Source: an uncultured Lachnospiraceae bacterium
GTDB lineage: Bacteria; Bacillota; Clostridia; Lachnospirales; Lachnospiraceae
Direction: 5' to 3'
NCBI GenBank assembly: GCA_910577655.1
Contig: CAJTOW010000038.1
Span: 1 to 30,792 of the forward strand
DNA: 30,792 nucleotides
Shown: positions 1-8,379 of the stretch, one piece after another
How the letters are laid out: every line of letters starts with the position of its first letter
Position numbering within the stretch: position 1 is the first letter of the stretch
The notes under the pieces: generated by a model
Database searches by the model: none
The model's input: the letters and a program-made list of their open reading frames with translations, nothing else
What the model was told of the DNA's origin: nothing
Made by a program: the position numbers and the translations under genes

Positions 1-294
1 GCCCGGACTCCGGCGGGACCACCGGGGATTCCCCAGGTGTCAGCCCGGACTCCGGCGGGACCACCGGGGATTCCCCAGATGTCAGCCCGGACTCCGGCGG
101 GACCACCGGGGATTCCCCAGGTGTCAGCCCGGACTCCGGGGAAATGGCTGTTGATTCCCCGGGGGTGAGCCCGGATGCCGGCGGGATCACCGGAGATTCC
201 CCAGGTGTCAGCCCGGATGCCGGCGGGACCACCGGGGATTCCCCAGATGTCAGCCCGGACTCCGGGGAAATGGCTGTTGATTCTCCGGGAGTGA
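1..294. repeat. 42-bp tandem repeat, seven copies, in frame
   Basis: Seven consecutive 42-bp units begin at 1, 43, 85, 127, 169, 211 and 253, each starting GCCCGGAYKCCGG on the plus strand. Two subtypes alternate: one carries GGGACCACCGGGGATT and the other GGGAAATGGCTGTTGATT. The array fades after 295. The unit is a multiple of three and encodes 14 residues of the minus-strand gene, so copy-number change would alter protein length without a frameshift. The window begins exactly at a unit boundary, so more copies are likely to the left. Confidence 0.95.
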
Positions 295-1225
295 GCCCGG
301 ATGCCGGAGGGCTTTGCGGCGGTGCCTGGGGTTCCAGACTTTCCGGTATGTATTTGTTTTCCGCGTTTTGTGCACCGGTATCCAGAGAAACGGTTGTGTC
401 TGTCGGCACACCGGCACCCAGGGAGACGGTTGTTCCTATCGGCGCACTGGTATGGGGGAGAATCGTCATGTCTGATGGTCTGCCTGCATCTGGTGACGTG
501 GTGCTCTCCCATAACCGGGCCGTGTCTGTGGTGAGTGTTTCTTCCGGCAGCGTCCCTGATCCGGGAACGGCGTCTGTCTGCTGCCGGACCGGCTCTCCAT
601 TCAGGCCGGACGGAACAGAGGGTGTAGCGGACCGGGCCGGCGAAGACGCTGGATTCCCGGTTGTCTCCTCCTGCTCCCAGGGCTGAATATCCTGAAGGCG
701 CATTTCCTCCTGCTCCAGGGTCCGCTGGATCTCTGCGGTGATGGGGTAGGGTTCCTGGGCTTCGGGGATTTCTTCTATGGTCCGGGGGATTTCTCCTGCC
801 CTGCGTTCTGCCTCCTGCCTGCGTATGTTTTCGGCGGTCACATGCTCCAGCTGTACCTCTGCGGCCTGGGCCACTGCATCCTCCCAGATGGTGGTGTAGT
901 TCTGCCAGTTGCTTCCCAGATCGTGGATGGTCAGTCCGTAGCACTGATCGATCCCATAGCCGCTGGACTCTACATCAGTGGCGGATACATTCATCCGGAA
1001 CTCACCATTGCCTCCACGTACAAAGAGCTTTCCGATAAGGATTTCTTTTCCCGGGGCCAGCAGATAGATGCCGGTGTCATGGCTCCCCACAAATACTTTC
1101 TTGACATTCACCTGGATCCGGCACTGGTCTCCCCGGACCTCTATCTTGGCATAGCCTGTATTTTTGCCCTTTATGCCTCCTTCGTATGCATAAATATATG
1201 AGATTAATCTACGATAATTTGGCAT
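1..1225 (-). CDS. DUF6128-like protein with C-terminal tandem repeats (partial, runs off left edge)
   Basis: An uninterrupted frame runs from ATG at 1225-1223 to the left edge, about 408 codons with no stop in the window. AAAGGAG lies 8 nt before the ATG and decides the start. The N-terminus reads MPNYRRLISYIYAYEGG, followed by about 110 residues of mixed beta-type sequence. I recognise this as the N-terminal domain of a Lachnospiraceae family (DUF6128-like, from memory). Next comes a Glu/Gln-rich stretch, then a Pro/Ser/Thr/Gly-rich region. The last ~98 visible residues are seven 14-residue repeats of the type GLTPGESPVVPPES. No signal peptide or membrane segment is seen, so it is probably cytosolic. 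Function unknown. The plus-strand frame across the repeats (144-686) is a by-product of the periodic sequence. Confidence 0.8.
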   Translation of the reverse strand, partial: MPNYRRLISYIYAYEGGIKGKNTGYAKIEVRGDQCRIQVNVKKVFVGSHDTGIYLLAPGKEILIGKLFVRGGNGEFRMNVSATDVESSGYGIDQCYGLTIHDLGSNWQNYTTIWEDAVAQAAEVQLEHVTAENIRRQEAERRAGEIPRTIEEIPEAQEPYPITAEIQRTLEQEEMRLQDIQPWEQEETTGNPASSPARSATPSVPSGLNGEPVRQQTDAVPGSGTLPEETLTTDTARLWESTTSPDAGRPSDMTILPHTSAPIGTTVSLGAGVPTDTTVSLDTGAQNAENKYIPESLEPQAPPQSPPASGLTPGESTAISPESGLTSGESPVVPPASGLTPGESPVIPPASGLTPGESTAISPESGLTPGESPVVPPESGLTSGESPVVPPESGLTPGESPVVPPESG

Positions 1226-1729
1226 GGCATTCACTCCTTTAATAGCTATTGTATGCGTGGGGAGTGGGGTTCTATGCCAGAAATATTCTTTTTGAAATGG
1301 TGTAACAGTCCATGGTGTGTTTGCTCCGGAGGGTACGCTGGAGGAAACCTTTTCCAGAGCTGGTATCCGCCGGTCAGACAAAATATCCATCCAGGCTCCC
1401 CCTCACCTCTTCCCAGCCATAACCAGACAGCTCTGTCCGGTTTATGTGGGATGATGAACCTTTATTGTATTTTCAAATCTTAACAGATTGTAAGAAACCA
1501 GTCAGAATCCATTCAGCCTGCTGTTATATAGTTACTTACAGATAAATAATATTGTACTTTCAGAATCTCACCGTGCCTGATCCTGTGATATTTTTCAAAT
1601 GTGCACAGATTTATGGGGTGTACGTGGAACGCATGTTGATTAAACCAGGGTGTGCCGGCAGAAGATCAGCCACAACGGCAGGCACGGCAATATTCCAGGA
1701 GTACAAAATATCAAAAGGGGGATTTACAT
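1226..1729. other. Intergenic region between divergent genes, with a dispersed repeat
   Basis: This ~500-bp gap separates the minus-strand DUF6128-like gene from the plus-strand citM-like chimera, so it must hold both promoters. I see only weak candidates, for example TACAAT on the minus strand near 1247-1252. Bases 1350-1370 match 20753-20773 exactly in inverted orientation (21 bp), with further similarity on both sides. The short frames here (1253-1483, 1552-1878) show no recognisable protein. Confidence 0.5.
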
Positions 1730-4471
1730 ATGACTGCTCTGACTGGTTTTCTCATGATCGTTCTGATTGTGACTACTGCCATCATCGCTACCATCGCCCA
1801 TCTGGACGGCACCACGGCTACCACGGTGCTGATCACCATCCCGGCTCTGTACCCGGTGTACAAGGCCATGAACATTGATTCTAAGATCCTGTTGTGCCTT
1901 ACGGGAGCGTGTATGGGTGTTATGAACCTGCTGCCATGGGGCGGACCGGTAGCCCGCGCGGCAACGGTTCTGGCTATGGATGCCAATGAGCTGTGGCACC
2001 TTCTCATTCCCATCCAGATCATCGGACTGTTCTTCAACATCGGACTGGCTGTGCTCCTGGGAATGCTGGCGATCCGCCAGGGCGCCGGTGCCGGCAGGGG
2101 TGAAGTCGTGGAGACTGACCAGAAAACCCAGGATGAGGAGGCTGCCCTCAGGAGACCGAAGCTGCTGTTCTTCAATCTGGCCCTGACCATTGTGCTTATC
2201 GCGGTTCTGTCTGTGGGGTATATCACAAGCTATGTGGCATTCCTGCTGGCCTTAAGTCTGGCTCTGGCTGTCAACTATCCCAGCCTGAAGCTTCAGGACA
2301 AACTGATCAAGAAACACGCTCCTGCCGCCCTGATGATCTCCGCAACCCTATTTGCGGCAGGCGCTATGGTGGGTGTCTTCGACGGCACGGGTATGCTGAC
2401 TGATATGGCAAATGCCATCATGCAGATCATTCCCGGCTTCCTTGGACGGTTCATCCATATTATCTTCGGTATCCTGGCGCTGCCCCTGGGGCTGTGCATC
2501 GGTACAGATGCTTATTTCTATGGTATCATGCCTCTGGTTATGGAGGTGGGGGAAACCTATGGGGTGGCTTCCTTAAGCACTGCACTGGCTATGGTCATCG
2601 GCAAAAACCTGGCTCTGATGGTAAGCCCGCTGACACCGGCTACCTATCTTGCCATCGGCCTGACGAAACCCTTTCGCCTCTCTGTCCTGACCCAGAAGGT
2701 GAAGGCCCTGATCCGCCGCAGCAGTGTGTACAACCAGCAGCGGCAGAATCTGATCTCCGTGGGGCCCTTCCGCTTTGACCTGATGAAGCTGGAATGCCAG
2801 AAGAACGGACAGCCATTAAACTTTACTGCCCGGGAGCTGGTGGAAATGGAACAGCAGCAGCTGCTCACCATGGCAGAGACCGTGGGACAGAGTCTTGTGA
2901 GCTATGTAAGTCAGGAGCTGGAAAGCATGGATCTGTATTTTTCCGCCCTGGAGCAGGAAGAAATGAAGGAGCAGGATGCGCCGGATAAAACGCCGGCTGC
3001 GGACACCTGGAATGAGAGGGGGACAAAGCAGTACCACGCTGCGCCCCCGGATAATACAGAAAATGACAGCAGGCAGACAGAGGTACCAGACAAACTGCCG
3101 GTCAGGGGAACTGCCGGTGTCAACAGCGCAGGTGCAATCTACGCTGTGGAATATTTTCTCAGACAGAATACGGACCTGTATGATGCCATGGTCTGCTTTG
3201 ATTCCGGCGGCCAGAGCATCTGCCGGAGCGGAACCATGGACTTTTCCCCTGGGCAGATGGGGGCAGATCTCTCAGGGCTATTGGCGGCAGATGATTCCGG
3301 ATCAGCGGACTCACATAATCCCGGGGCAGTGCCCGCAGATAATTTCGGGACAGTTGACTCATATCATTCCGGGACATCAGGCTCACATGACCGGGCCGTC
3401 ATCTGTGGCAAGTCACTGTGCGCCGGAGGATGGTATCAGATGTTTATTTCCCGCCGTTTTTCCCTGGGAGGCCATTCCTATCAGGCTGTATATGCCATGA
3501 ACCTGAACAAGATTTATGCCCGGATCGTGGAACCGGTGCGGATCGGCAGCGGCGGTTATTCCATTGTCAAGGACAGTGATCTCGCTATCATCATGCACCA
3601 CGCGGCGGATCAGATCGGCATGGACGCGGTCTACGACCGCAGCCTGCGTTACCCGGATCTGGATCTAAAGGATCTGACAGAATGGATTGCCAGACAAGCG
3701 GCAGAGAGCGAAGGTGTGGGGGGCATCCGCTCCTATATCTGGGGCAGCCCTGATCCCCAGCCGGAAAGGCGGATCGTGGCCTACACCACCATCCATCTGC
3801 CTGGAGAGGACTGGATCGTCAATTCCACCCTGCCCTACCGGGAGCTGGATGACCCGCTGCGCCGGATGCTTCTGCGGCTGGCAGGCATCGGGGGGCTGTC
3901 CCTGGGGGCCATGGCGTGCTTCATATTCGGGATTACACGCAGTCTCATGCGGACAGAAAGCCAGAAAAAAGAGATTGAATATCTGAAGGAGATCAATGCC
4001 GGAATGGAACTTCTCCGCCGCAGGGAGGAGGAGCTGCAGCATTACCAGCGGGTCCAGTCCATCGGACAGATGAGCAGTCATATTGCCCATGAATTCAACA
4101 ACTACCTGACGCCGGTATTTGTCTATGGGGAGCTGCTGGTGGCCCTGGAGGCAGATCCGGCTCTTCCTTCTGGCCCGGAGGCTCTGCCGGAAATGCCGGA
4201 GAAAGGATGGGTCCTTCTCTCGGTGGCAGATACGGTCTGCGGAATCAGCAAGGATGTTCTGGACAAGATTTTTGAGCCTTTCTACACCACCAAACGCAGC
4301 GGCAAAGGCACGGGGCTGGGCCTTTCCGTGGTGCAGAATGTGATGACGGCCGTGGGCGGACAGATCCGTATTCACAGTGTGCCCGGGGATATCACTGTAC
4401 ATGTTATGATCATCCGGCTGCCGTGCTCTCCCGGCTCCAGCAGCAGAAGGATTTCTGCGACGCCATCCTGA
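1730..4471 (+). pseudogene. Chimeric reading frame: CitMHS transporter / OmpR-type regulator / dCache histidine kinase remnants
   Basis: ATG at 1730 follows AAAAGGGGG with good spacing and opens a 913-codon frame. Residues 1-13 resemble a CitMHS N-terminus (MTALTGFLMIV), but the next residues are already mid-protein (AHLDGTTATT), so about 95 residues are missing. The transporter continues to about residue 312 (SPLTPATYLAIGL) without its last helix. It then becomes the end of a response-regulator receiver (TKPFRLSVLTQKVKALIRR) and the start of an OmpR-type winged helix (VGPFRFDL to LNFTAREL). From about residue 369 it is a histidine kinase: dCache-like sensor with a low-complexity insert, one TM near 725-745, coiled coil, and H-box (SHIAHEFNNYLTP). 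The N-box is missing, the G1 box reads DTVCG instead of DTGCG, and GTGLGL is kept. No component is complete. I infer successive deletions of a citM-regulator-kinase cluster. An assembly artefact is the main alternative. Confidence 0.8.
3293..3388 (+). repeat. Degenerate 24-bp tandem repeat in the sensor domain
   Basis: Four 24-bp units (3293, 3317, 3341, 3365) encode 8-residue blocks DSGSADSH, NPGAVPAD, NFGTVDSY and HSGTSGSH. They form a hydrophilic insertion in the extracytoplasmic sensor part of the chimeric kinase. The length is a multiple of three, like the other coding minisatellites of this window. Confidence 0.7.
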
Positions 4472-4665
4472 CGGACTATGCCATGCCTTCCATGAATGGT
4501 CTTGAGTTCGCCCAGGTAGTCCGCAAGCTGGATCCCGGGATCCGGCTGGTACTTATGAGCGGGGCGGAGGACGTGCGGTTTGAGTGGTATCTGAAGAATA
4601 AACTTGTGGATGCCTTTGTGCTCAAAGAGGATCTGTCCCGGAAGCTTCCTGAGGCACTGCAGTAA
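4387..4665 (+). pseudogene. Receiver (REC) domain remnant of the hybrid kinase, frameshifted
   Basis: Immediately after the kinase ATPase core (ending SVPG near 4383), receiver-type sequence continues in a different frame: GYHCTCYDHPAAVLSRL, then DAILTDYAMPSMNGLEFAQVV with the phospho-acceptor Asp of LTDYAMP, then LVLMSG, to a TAA stop at 4663-4665. The first beta strand with its acidic pair is missing. The junction lies in GCCCGGGGATATC, where SVPG(G) of the kinase and (L)GYH of the receiver could share GGGGA, so a microhomology deletion is plausible. The 3' end overlaps the convergent rsmA by 44 bp. Confidence 0.75.
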
Positions 4666-5515
4666 GCAGATCCGCCAGTCTGGCAAACTGTTCCAGGGTC
4701 AGGGTCTCGCCCCGGACCGCCGGGGCCAGATCCATCTGCCTGATGGCAGAGGCGATCTGTTCCTTGCTGTAGGGAAGTTCCGGGGAGTTGTTCAGGCCGT
4801 TCTGGAGAGTCTTCCGGCGCTGGTTGAAGGATGCGCGGATCAGGCGGAACATCAGGGCGGGATCTTTGACCTGAACCGGCGGAACCGGATGACGGGTCAG
4901 GCGGATCACAGCGGAACCCACCCGGGGGCGGGGGATGAAGCAGTTGGGCGGCACGTTGGCCACAATGTATGGCTCGGCATAATACTGCACAGCCAGAGAA
5001 AGGGCGCCGTAATCCTTGGATCCGGGGCCTTCCTGCATCCGGTCTGCCACCTCCTTCTGAACCATGACCGTGATATTGTCCACCGGGACATTGTTCTCAA
5101 ACAGGCCCATGATAATGGGGGTGGTAATGTAATAGGGCAGATTGGCCACCACCTTGATGGGGCGCCCACCATTGTATTTCTCTGCCAGTGCGCGGATATC
5201 CACCTTCAGGATATCATCGTGGATCAGGGTGATATTGTCATAATCTGCCAGGGTCTCCTTAAGAATGGGGATCAGGCTGCCGTCGATCTCCACCGCTGCC
5301 ACCCGTCCTGCGGCCTCTGCCAGATACTGGGTCATGGTTCCGATTCCTGGCCCGATCTCCAGCACCATGTCCTCCTTCGTCACTCCTGCTGCCAGGATGA
5401 TCTTATCCAGAACGTGGGTGTCAATAAGGAAATTCTGGCCGAATTTCTTCTGGAAGGTGAATTTGTACTTCTGTATGATCTCTATGGTATGTTGGGGATT
5501 TCCCAGTGTCGGCAT
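4622..5515 (-). CDS. rsmA: 16S rRNA (adenine(1518)-N6/adenine(1519)-N6)-dimethyltransferase
   Basis: RsmA (KsgA) uses SAM to dimethylate two adjacent adenines in the 3'-terminal hairpin of 16S rRNA during 30S maturation. The 297-residue product shows the family hallmarks in order: KKFGQNFLID near the N-terminus, SAM motif I (LEIGPGIGTMTQYL), the acidic motif (AVEID), motif IV (NLPYYITTP), and the C-terminal RASFNQRRKTL helix. The start at ATG 5515-5513 is chosen because AGGAG lies 8 nt upstream. An in-frame ATG at 5557 lacks a ribosome binding site. It stands alone here, divergent from the LysR gene. Its 3' end overlaps the receiver remnant of the neighbouring pseudogene, so no separate terminator fits between them. 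Confidence 0.95.
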   Translation of the reverse strand: MPTLGNPQHTIEIIQKYKFTFQKKFGQNFLIDTHVLDKIILAAGVTKEDMVLEIGPGIGTMTQYLAEAAGRVAAVEIDGSLIPILKETLADYDNITLIHDDILKVDIRALAEKYNGGRPIKVVANLPYYITTPIIMGLFENNVPVDNITVMVQKEVADRMQEGPGSKDYGALSLAVQYYAEPYIVANVPPNCFIPRPRVGSAVIRLTRHPVPPVQVKDPALMFRLIRASFNQRRKTLQNGLNNSPELPYSKEQIASAIRQMDLAPAVRGETLTLEQFARLADLLTAVPQEASGTDPL

Positions 5516-5756
5516 GGCGGATTCTCCTGTCTGTGGTGTCTGTTGTCTGGGATACATAAGACCATTGGAAAGTCAGTCAGGGCAATGCCCCCTTTCCTGT
5601 CTCTCATGCGTTCCCCTTAAACCTGATATGTTTCGCATTTACATTATCACATTTTTTCAAGTTATACAAGCTAAATTTAATATTTTTAACATAAGCAATA
5701 TGTCTGCCGCTATGGTCCGGATAATGGAAAAACCGCTGCCGCATCTGCTTTCTGTC

Positions 5757-5785
5757 TTTACTTTGCCTGGAATTCAGCATATAAT
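5757..5785 (+). promoter_or_regulatory. Sigma-A type promoter of the LysR gene
   Basis: TTTACT at 5757-5762 and a perfect TATAAT at 5780-5785 are separated by 17 bp. Transcription would start near 5792, about 35 nt before the LysR ATG. The operator at 5806-5826 lies just downstream of the predicted start. Confidence 0.6.
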
Positions 5786-5805
5786 TGTTTTATCAATCCG
5801 TTTTT

Positions 5806-5826
5806 AATATAAATGAGGTTTATATT
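5806..5826. promoter_or_regulatory. LysR-type operator overlapping the lysR ribosome binding site
   Basis: Perfect inverted repeat AATATAAA-N5-TTTATATT directly against the ATG at 5827. It contains the T-N11-A core of LysR-type sites. The N5 spacer holds GAGG, the Shine-Dalgarno sequence. Its position downstream of the promoter suggests autorepression. The same arms and spacing recur at 8268-8288 upstream of the CitMHS gene. Confidence 0.75.
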
Positions 5827-6762
5827 ATGCAGCAGGACTTTAAGTATATCTATCAGGTGTATCTGGACGGAAGTTTTTCAAAGGCTTCGGAGAATCTGTA
5901 TCTCACCCAGCCCGCCTTGAGCATTGCGATCCAGAAGATCGAATCTTCCATTGGCATGGCGATTTTTGACCGGAGCAAGCGTCCCCTGAAGCTGACTCCG
6001 GCAGGAGAGATCTACATCGGGGCCATCAAAAAGATGATGGACTTAGAGCGCGATCTGGACCAGGAGATCCACGATATCCGGAATCTGGGTTCCGGTACGA
6101 TCCGTCTGGGCGGCTCCCATTATTTAAATGGCTATATCCTCCCGAAAATATTAGCCGGTTTTTCCAGGGAATATCCTGGCATTCAGTTTGAGATCGTTGA
6201 AGAAAGCTCAGATGTATTATCCGGTATGCTGGCGGAACGCAAGATTGATCTGACCTTTAGCTGCAATCCTGCCTTCATGAAAAATTTTGAACGCTACAAG
6301 GCCTTTTATGACCACATCCTGCTGGCTGTTCCCCAGGCCCATCCGGTGAACAGGTCTGTGCCGGATGCGGCTCTGACGCCCCAGGATGTTCTTGAGAATA
6401 AGCATCTGGAGCCATCCTGCCCCCTTGTTCCCCTGGAACAGTTCCGGGATCTGGAATATATCCTTCTGACCCCCGGAAACAACCTCTATGACCGGGCGCA
6501 GAGCTTTTTTGCGGAGGCAGGCTTTGAACCGGTTGTAAAATTGCAGCTGTCCCAGCTGGCTACTGCCTATCATCTGGCCTCCAGTGAGTTTGCTGCTACC
6601 TTTATCAGTGACCGCATGATCCAGAGCAGGGATGTTCCCCTGCTGTTCTATAAAATAAATTCCGGTCTGGCAAAACGGCTGTTTTACATCCTTTTGCCAA
6701 ACCGGAATTATACATCACATGCGGTGAAACGCTTTATCCAGTATTTCCTGGTGAATTTCTAA
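5827..6762 (+). CDS. LysR family transcriptional regulator
   Basis: The 311-residue product has the normal LysR length. Residues 1-60 form the winged helix-turn-helix (YIYQVYLDGSFSKASENLYLTQPALSIAIQKIESSIGM), then a linker helix, then a periplasmic-binding-protein-like effector domain from about residue 90 (IRLGGSHYLNGYILPKIL) to the end. The start at ATG 5827 is set by GAGG 8 nt upstream; an in-frame ATG at 5785 has no ribosome binding site. The gene converges on a CitMHS transporter gene, and both are preceded by the same palindrome. It is therefore probably a tricarboxylate- or metal-citrate-responsive activator of that transporter and its own repressor. The effector is an inference. Confidence 0.9.
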   Translation: MQQDFKYIYQVYLDGSFSKASENLYLTQPALSIAIQKIESSIGMAIFDRSKRPLKLTPAGEIYIGAIKKMMDLERDLDQEIHDIRNLGSGTIRLGGSHYLNGYILPKILAGFSREYPGIQFEIVEESSDVLSGMLAERKIDLTFSCNPAFMKNFERYKAFYDHILLAVPQAHPVNRSVPDAALTPQDVLENKHLEPSCPLVPLEQFRDLEYILLTPGNNLYDRAQSFFAEAGFEPVVKLQLSQLATAYHLASSEFAATFISDRMIQSRDVPLLFYKINSGLAKRLFYILLPNRNYTSHAVKRFIQYFLVNF

Positions 6763-6873
6763 GCCGGAAAGACCTTCACTATGGTCTGCGGCCACCCCGG
6801 GAGCCGGCATATCTGCTCCCCATAGCCTGCGGTTATCTGCCAGTGGCGCGTCCGCTGCCGTACACAAGATACT

Positions 6874-8181
6874 TTACCGCACAACACCAAATACAATCGC
6901 AATGAGAATCACAAGAATATTGCTTATTGTCTGGAGCGGGACAGCCTTTTTGCAGTAGTCATTAATTTCCAGTCCCAGGATCCCGACTCCTACATGGGTC
7001 GTTGGCGTAAAGGGGGACGAGCCTGTGGCCAAGGTCATGTTACATACAAAGGGCGCCAGCACATCCGGACCAGACAGACCGAATTTGGAACCAATGGAAA
7101 GCAGTACCGGATACATGGAATTGTATATCTTATTGGGCATAAACCGGATCACTACCACCATCAGTGCGGCCAGAACAATATGTATGTATCTTGTCAGCAG
7201 GACAGGAATATTTCCCACAACTGCGCCGGCCAGGGCATTGACCATATCCGTTCCCTGGAATACTCCGATGAATGTGGAAATACCAATCAGCATACTCAGC
7301 ACCGGGTAAAACTTTTCGCCGGCTTCCTTCAGAAGCTTCTGGTAATCTTTCGGATTGGGATAGTCCACCAGAATTGTCAGGAAGGAGGCGATCATAAAGA
7401 TTATAAAGGAGGGCATCTTGTTGAGGGACAGCATAACCACAACCCCGATAAAAAGGAGGAAATTGAACCAGAACAGACCCGGACGAAGGAATGCTTCATC
7501 CTTTCCGTCGCCGCCGGCGCTGTGGTCTTCCTCATTCCACTGGATCTGCATCATGCCGCCCTGCTTCCTGTGCTGGATTCCGAAATAAATCCACTGCAGC
7601 ACAATCACCGGAATAAAACATACAGCCACGGGCATCAGACGTCTGGAAAGTTCCAGGGCATCTACACCAGCGAAGACCGAAGAATTGACAACCGCGATTC
7701 CCCATGGCACAAAGCACATAGCAGCTATGGAAGTCTGCGCGATGATCATGGCCGCAATTCTATCAAAATTCATCTTTTTATACAACGGCAGCATGATGGG
7801 AAATACGATCAGGTAGGCAGATACCACCTGGGCAGTCAACATACTGACAGCCGCAATAGCTGACGTGATGACCATAACCGCATAGACATTGATGTTCCCA
7901 CGAAACAGTTTCAGCAAAGACCGGATCAGCTTCGGAAACATACCGGTCTTACCCAGCATGGTGAAATAGATCATGGCAAACATACACATGTAACCGGCTG
8001 CCTTCATGGAATTGTTGACTGATCCTATGATGAGATCTCCGATTTCCGGAAAGCTGTAGCCCAGGATCAGGCAGCAGACGATGGGCACAATACAGAGAAT
8101 CAGCTGCATCGGAACCCGTTTGAAAAATACTGACGCAATCACCACCACAACCATAAGAAACGCTACTACTGTGAGATTCAT
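6874..8181 (-). CDS. CitMHS family citrate/tricarboxylate-type transporter
   Basis: A 435-residue integral membrane protein with about 11-12 hydrophobic segments along its length and the normal CitMHS family size (430-450). The family imports citrate or related acids, often as metal complexes, driven by protons. Family-type segments include MFAMIYFTMLGKTGMF, FPIMLPLYKKMNFDR, MCFVPWGIAVVNSS and a C-terminal SPFTPTTHVGVGILGLEI. AGGAGG 6 nt before ATG 8181 supports the start. The protein is intact, unlike the chimeric relative at 1730, and the two are clearly different in sequence. It is monocistronic and likely activated by the LysR protein through the palindrome at 8265-8291. The exact substrate cannot be read from sequence. 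Confidence 0.85.
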   Translation of the reverse strand: MNLTVVAFLMVVVVIASVFFKRVPMQLILCIVPIVCCLILGYSFPEIGDLIIGSVNNSMKAAGYMCMFAMIYFTMLGKTGMFPKLIRSLLKLFRGNINVYAVMVITSAIAAVSMLTAQVVSAYLIVFPIMLPLYKKMNFDRIAAMIIAQTSIAAMCFVPWGIAVVNSSVFAGVDALELSRRLMPVAVCFIPVIVLQWIYFGIQHRKQGGMMQIQWNEEDHSAGGDGKDEAFLRPGLFWFNFLLFIGVVVMLSLNKMPSFIIFMIASFLTILVDYPNPKDYQKLLKEAGEKFYPVLSMLIGISTFIGVFQGTDMVNALAGAVVGNIPVLLTRYIHIVLAALMVVVIRFMPNKIYNSMYPVLLSIGSKFGLSGPDVLAPFVCNMTLATGSSPFTPTTHVGVGILGLEINDYCKKAVPLQTISNILVILIAIVFGVVR

Positions 8182-8220
8182 GACTTTCCTCCTCTTTTTC
8201 GTTACATTTATCTTAACTTT

Positions 8221-8249
8221 AAGATACCATAGCTTTGTCTCTTAATCAA
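8221..8249 (-). promoter_or_regulatory. Promoter of the CitMHS gene
   Basis: On the minus strand TTGATT (8249-8244) and TATCTT (8226-8221) are separated by 17 bp. The start point would be near 8214, giving a leader of about 33 nt. The LysR-type palindrome is centred about 64 bp upstream of that start, the usual place for a LysR recognition site at an activated promoter. Confidence 0.6.
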
Positions 8250-8264
8250 TTTTATGGTTTTTAT

Positions 8265-8291
8265 ATGAATATAAATTGAATTTATATTCAT
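8265..8291. promoter_or_regulatory. 27-bp palindromic LysR-type operator upstream of the CitMHS gene
   Basis: Perfect inverted repeat with 13-bp arms (8265-8277 and 8279-8291) around a central G. It contains AATATAAA-N5-TTTATATT and a T-N11-A core (T8272, A8284). The lysR leader operator (5806-5826) has identical arms and spacing. The centre at 8278 is about -64 from the predicted start, typical for LysR activation. Confidence 0.8.
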
Positions 8292-8379
8292 GATGGCTAC
8301 AGAAAATATACAGCAGATCCTCCCTTAAACTGTTACCACATCCGGTAAACCGGACTCCTTTTTCTCTGTGAATGCGGGA

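Noticed and set aside
1..294. Possible CRISPR array
   Set aside because: The 42-bp units are contiguous with no spacers and lie in frame inside a coding region.
144..686. Plus-strand 180-codon frame with DSPGVSPDAGG repeats
   Set aside because: It is the antisense of the DUF6128-like gene; the minus frame is longer, has a good ribosome binding site and a recognisable N-terminus.
3665..4402. Minus-strand 245-codon frame opposite the kinase remnant
   Set aside because: The plus strand there encodes clear kinase motifs; the minus product has no recognisable domain.
4604..5620. Plus-strand 338-codon frame opposite rsmA
   Set aside because: Antisense shadow of rsmA.
6763..6873. Bidirectional terminator between the LysR and CitMHS genes
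   Set aside because: Only a weak AGACC/GGTCT stem is visible and no T-run follows.
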